DNA of 44,679 bases from an uncultured Pseudoflavonifractor sp. Lineage in GTDB: Bacteria; Bacillota; Clostridia; Oscillospirales; Oscillospiraceae. The stretch is taken from positions 1 to 44,679 of the forward strand of contig CANRZY010000006.1 in assembly GCA_947644625.1 (NCBI GenBank), written 5' to 3'. The notes under the pieces were generated by a model that searched no databases, was not told the DNA's origin, and saw only the letters and a list, made by a program, of their open reading frames with translations. Below, piece by piece: positions 42,467 to 44,679 of this stretch (positions are counted from its first letter, which is position 1; each line of letters starts with the position of its first letter). Made by a program: the position numbers and the translations under genes.

Positions 42467-42495
42467 ATTGTATCAAAACATTTGTTCTATTTCAA
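42467..42495 (-). promoter_or_regulatory. uvrB promoter with embedded LexA/SOS-box-like site
   Basis: Minus strand: TTGAAA (42490-42495), 17-bp spacer, TACAAT (42467-42472). The spacer holds GAACAAATGTTT (42476-42487), one base off the Gram-positive SOS box GAAC-N4-GTTC. LexA bound here would block RNA polymerase. Confidence 0.72.
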
Positions 42496-42523
42496 GTCCA
42501 AATCGAACAAATTTTCTGCCTGC

Positions 42524-43198
42524 TTAAGAAAAGGGAAATCCACTGTCCCGAAGGGAGACCATATCGTCGTCTACAAAGATCATATGATCCTCCAGTTCCA
42601 CTCCCACCGCTCCCAGCACTTCCCGCAGCCGCTGGGTGGTCAGCTTATCCTCCGCAGAGGGAAGGGCCAACCCGGACACATGGTTATGGGCCAGAATGGC
42701 CCGGGAGGAGTTGAGCGAGAGGGCCGTCTCCACTACGCCCCGAAAGGTGACCTCGGCGGCGTTGACGCTCCCTTCCCCTATCATCCGGACTCCCAGGCAC
42801 CTTCCCTTTCCGTCCATGCACAACAGGCACACCCGCTCGTTCCGGGCTCCAAAGAAATAAGGCTGAAGCAGGACCTTGGCGTCCTCCGTGGTCCGGACGA
42901 TCTCCTCCAGGCTGGACCGTGCGGTAAGATACCGGCCGGAAAGCTCCTTCACCGTTTTGATGAGAGCCACCCCATGGTCTCCCACCCCCGGCGTCTTCTT
43001 CAGTTCAGCGGGGAGAGCGTCCAGTACCCCAGCCAGAGAACCAAACCGCTCCATTAAGGCGTGGGCGGTGGGATTTGTGTCCCCTCGCGGGTTTACATAA
43101 AAAAGTAGCAACTCCAGCAGCTTATGGTCTGGAAAGGAATCGGGGCGGGCCAGAAATTCTTCCTTGAACCGTTGGCGGTGGCCATCGTGGATCGTCAT
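42524..43198 (-). CDS. radC: RadC/JAB-domain DNA repair-associated protein
   Basis: 224 residues. N-terminal helix-hairpin-helix region (about 1-85, ELKKTPGVGDHGVALIKT) and C-terminal MPN/JAB domain with the metal pattern H-x-H-x(7)-S-x(2)-D in AHNHVSGLALPSAED. The usual HNHPSG is HNHVSG here. Role in repair is historical and uncertain. Start at 43198 with AAGGGGAG. Confidence 0.88.
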   Translation of the reverse strand: MTIHDGHRQRFKEEFLARPDSFPDHKLLELLLFYVNPRGDTNPTAHALMERFGSLAGVLDALPAELKKTPGVGDHGVALIKTVKELSGRYLTARSSLEEIVRTTEDAKVLLQPYFFGARNERVCLLCMDGKGRCLGVRMIGEGSVNAAEVTFRGVVETALSLNSSRAILAHNHVSGLALPSAEDKLTTQRLREVLGAVGVELEDHMIFVDDDMVSLRDSGFPFS

Positions 43199-43241
43199 GG
43201 ATACGCTCCCCTTTCGAGTGTTTCCTTCTGCTTGGCCCAAT

Positions 43242-43270
43242 ATTATATCATTCTTTCCCTCCTCTTACAA
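43242..43270 (-). promoter_or_regulatory. Promoter of radC
   Basis: Minus strand: TTGTAA (43265-43270), 17-bp spacer, TATAAT (43242-43247), 44 bp upstream of the start codon. Confidence 0.7.
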
Positions 43271-43400
43271 GAGTGGACCGGGCTGAAAAAAAGCGCCGGA
43301 ACAACAACATTTCCGTATCAAACCATGACCAAGCGTTCCAGGGCACCTTTTTCTCCGCCGGAGCGTAGAATACTTTGACGTGGGCGGGAGGGAGCGGGAT

Positions 43401-43817
43401 ATGGCAGAGCGGCAGGAGCTGGAGCAGGATCTGAAAACGTTGAATGTCTCGCTGGTATTTCTCATCCTTATCGTCCTTGCCGTTTTGCTCTCCCTGTGGT
43501 CCGCTCTGATCCAGCGGGAACAGCTGAAGCTGGCTTTGGAGGGCAAGGACTCCTCCTGGCTTCCTTCCGTGGAACCCCTCCGGCAGATCGGGTCCGCCAT
43601 TACGGTGGGATGTCTGGGCTTTTTCCTGTGTCTGGCCCTGAAGACCCAGCGGGAGGCCCAGGCGAAGGGAGACCCCTCGGCAAATCGGTCCGCCCAGGTC
43701 AATGTGTGGGCCTCCCTTCTGGTGCTGCTGGCCGCCATATTGCGTCTGGTGGACCTCCAGAGCGTGGTGAGGGAGCAGCAAAGCCTCCTTTTGGAGGAGA
43801 CCACATTGCCCGATTGA
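43401..43817 (+). CDS. Three-segment membrane protein, unrecognised
   Basis: 138 residues. Hydrophobic segments at about 17-38, 65-82 and 102-118, with charged flanks. No family recognised. GGAGGG precedes the ATG at 43401; an in-frame GTG at 43380 is less likely. It is 22 bp upstream of cwlJ on the same strand and may belong with the germination genes. Confidence 0.65.
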   Translation: MAERQELEQDLKTLNVSLVFLILIVLAVLLSLWSALIQREQLKLALEGKDSSWLPSVEPLRQIGSAITVGCLGFFLCLALKTQREAQAKGDPSANRSAQVNVWASLLVLLAAILRLVDLQSVVREQQSLLLEETTLPD

Positions 43818-43839
43818 CCAGGTCCAAAGGAGTGAGACA

Positions 43840-44274
43840 ATGGCATATTCTGACCTTGAGCTCCTGGCCCGCATTGTCAAATGCGAGGCGGGGGGCGAAG
43901 GGGAAAACGGCATGAAGGCGGTAGCCAGCGTGGTGATGAACCGGGTCAACATTACCTATGGCGAATACTCCCGGTACAAAACCGTCCGGGCCGTGGTGTT
44001 CCAGCCCCGGCAGTTCGTCTGCGCCATGGAGACCGTAGGAGGAGGATATAACGCCCAGAACATTTACAATATGGCTCTGGAGCAGATCCACTGGGATATT
44101 GCCGAGTGGGCCATGGCGGGCCACCGGCTCACCAATTTGGGTACCGCCCTGTGGTTTTTTAACCCGTACAGTCCTGAATGCCGTACTTATTTCCCCACAC
44201 GGGTGGGCGTCTTTGCCATTCGCATCGGCGACCACTGCTTCTACAATCCCACCGACGCTTACGCGGACACGTAA
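43840..44274 (+). CDS. cwlJ: CwlJ-like spore cortex-lytic hydrolase
   Basis: 144 residues, one SleB/CwlJ (Hydrolase_2) domain without a signal peptide or peptidoglycan-binding domain, as in CwlJ (142 residues in B. subtilis). Key features: catalytic-region Glu in CEAGGEG (residues 15-21), and the family end-block LWFFNP...DHCFYNPT. It degrades spore cortex during germination. AAAGGAG precedes the ATG. The next gene looks like gerQ, which is needed for CwlJ localisation in Bacillus and lies beside it there too. Confidence 0.88.
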   Translation: MAYSDLELLARIVKCEAGGEGENGMKAVASVVMNRVNITYGEYSRYKTVRAVVFQPRQFVCAMETVGGGYNAQNIYNMALEQIHWDIAEWAMAGHRLTNLGTALWFFNPYSPECRTYFPTRVGVFAIRIGDHCFYNPTDAYADT

Positions 44275-44282
44275 GCAGACCC

Positions 44283-44329
44283 GGCGCGCCAAGGCGGCGC
44301 GCCTTATGAGGCCAGGTCCTTGACCTGGC
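44283..44329 (+). other. Two tandem hairpins between cwlJ and gerQ
   Basis: GGCGCGCC / GGCGCGCC (44283-44303) then GCCAGGTC-CTT-GACCTGGC (44311-44329). No T tract follows, so a full terminator is unlikely; they could stabilise or attenuate the transcript. Confidence 0.5.
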
Positions 44330-44357
44330 GGTATACATTTTATAGGAGGCTGTGATT

Positions 44358-44679
44358 ATGGCAAGACTTTATCCCAACGGCGCTGGCGCCGTCACATACA
44401 GCGCCACCGACATGGCGGGTATGTCCAGTCCGGCGGTCCAAAACAATACCGGCATCAATACCCCCCCGGAGCAGAACTTCAACACCCCCGCCATGGAAGG
44501 GTCCATGCAGCAGTTTTTGAACGACAACCTGGGAGAATACGTGGTCATTGAATTCCTGGTGGGCACCCAGACCCTGACCCAGAAGGCGGGCGTTCTTTAC
44601 GCTGTGGGGACCAGCGTGGTCACCCTCTACGAGGAGGTCAGCCAGACCTTTATCACCTGCGACATCTTCTCCGTAAAAT
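44358..44679 (+). CDS. gerQ: GerQ-like spore coat protein (3' end outside window)
   Basis: The first 107 residues are visible: a low-complexity Asn/Pro/Gly-rich start (about 1-48), then MQQFLNDNLGEYVVIEFLVG...GVLYAVGTSVVTLYEE...TFITCDIFSVK, which matches the conserved GerQ domain (N-x-G-K/E-hh-x-hhh...). GerQ is a coat protein cross-linked in the spore and required for CwlJ-dependent germination. TAGGAGG precedes the ATG at 44358. Cut by the window edge. Confidence 0.82.
   Translation, partial: MARLYPNGAGAVTYSATDMAGMSSPAVQNNTGINTPPEQNFNTPAMEGSMQQFLNDNLGEYVVIEFLVGTQTLTQKAGVLYAVGTSVVTLYEEVSQTFITCDIFSVK

Noticed and set aside
40287-42527. 746-codon open frame antisense to uvrB
   Set aside because: Same reason: low-complexity product opposite a complete uvrB gene.
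44283-44329. Tandem hairpins before gerQ considered as an intrinsic terminator or riboswitch
   Set aside because: No T tract and no match to a riboswitch core that I recognise; kept only as a structural feature.

Overview
The window is a stretch of chromosome from a GC-rich, spore-forming member of the Bacillota (Firmicutes). The best fit is an Oscillospiraceae-type gut Clostridia (Flavonifractor/Lawsonibacter-like); this is an inference from gene content and composition, not a measured identification. Pointers are spore genes (yqfC, yqfD, a cwlJ-gerQ pair, a DUF1540 protein), HPr carrying both His15 and Ser46, strong GGAGG-type ribosome binding sites, and the Bacillus-like order yqfC-yqfD-phoH-ybeY-era-yqzL-recO. 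Most of the window is ordinary housekeeping DNA on the minus strand.

Layout. 1-128: two minus-strand tRNA genes (Arg-TCT partial, Gly-TCC) with a clear promoter. 300-5990: small proteins (CmpB-like, DUF1858, DUF1540, GIY-YIG, ThpR), a Bax-inhibitor-1 protein and a CtpE-like P-type ATPase. 5997-10434: ROK glucokinase, phosphopantetheinyl transferase and a two-component system. 10487-15673: MATE exporter, PflX-like radical SAM protein, HPr and MutS2. 15844-25006: one long minus-strand run, yqfC-yqfD-phoH-(HTH)ybeY-transposase-HTH regulator-membrane protein-era-yqzL-recO-feoA-feoB. 25184-28808: MurC, a membrane protein, a small HTH regulator and an MreB/Mbl-type actin. 29030-32595: an AT-rich island with a single-chain restriction-modification enzyme, inserted at the 3' end of comF. 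32596-36659: comF, recD2 and two membrane proteins. 36690-36966: a 277-bp element with 26-bp terminal inverted repeats. 37027-43198: uvrA, a TfoX-domain protein, a transposase remnant, uvrB and radC. 43401-44679: a membrane protein, then cwlJ and the start of gerQ.

The most interesting material is small and repetitive. Twelve short palindromes beginning (C/T)GTAGGG are scattered through the window, often directly against stop codons. Two lie in frame inside a REP-associated-tyrosine-transposase-like (RAYT) gene that itself overlaps the end of ybeY by 4 bp; a decayed copy of the same transposase sits between uvrB and tfoX. The ybeY reading frame is fused to a complete-looking HTH domain, and the divergent region upstream combines a perfect consensus promoter with ATCGTG/CACGAT operator-like repeats and a 58-residue gene. 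Next to it, an HTH regulator and a membrane-anchored protein share a similar C-terminal domain, suggesting a two-gene regulatory unit. The restriction-modification gene is linked to comF through a 5'-truncated HTH gene.

Working together: recO, era, ybeY, phoH and yqzL form a conserved RNA-processing/repair/spore operon; uvrA, uvrB, radC, recD2, mutS2 and recO give the window a strong DNA-repair theme, with a LexA-like site in the uvrB promoter; feoAB adds ferrous iron uptake at the distal end of the recO operon.
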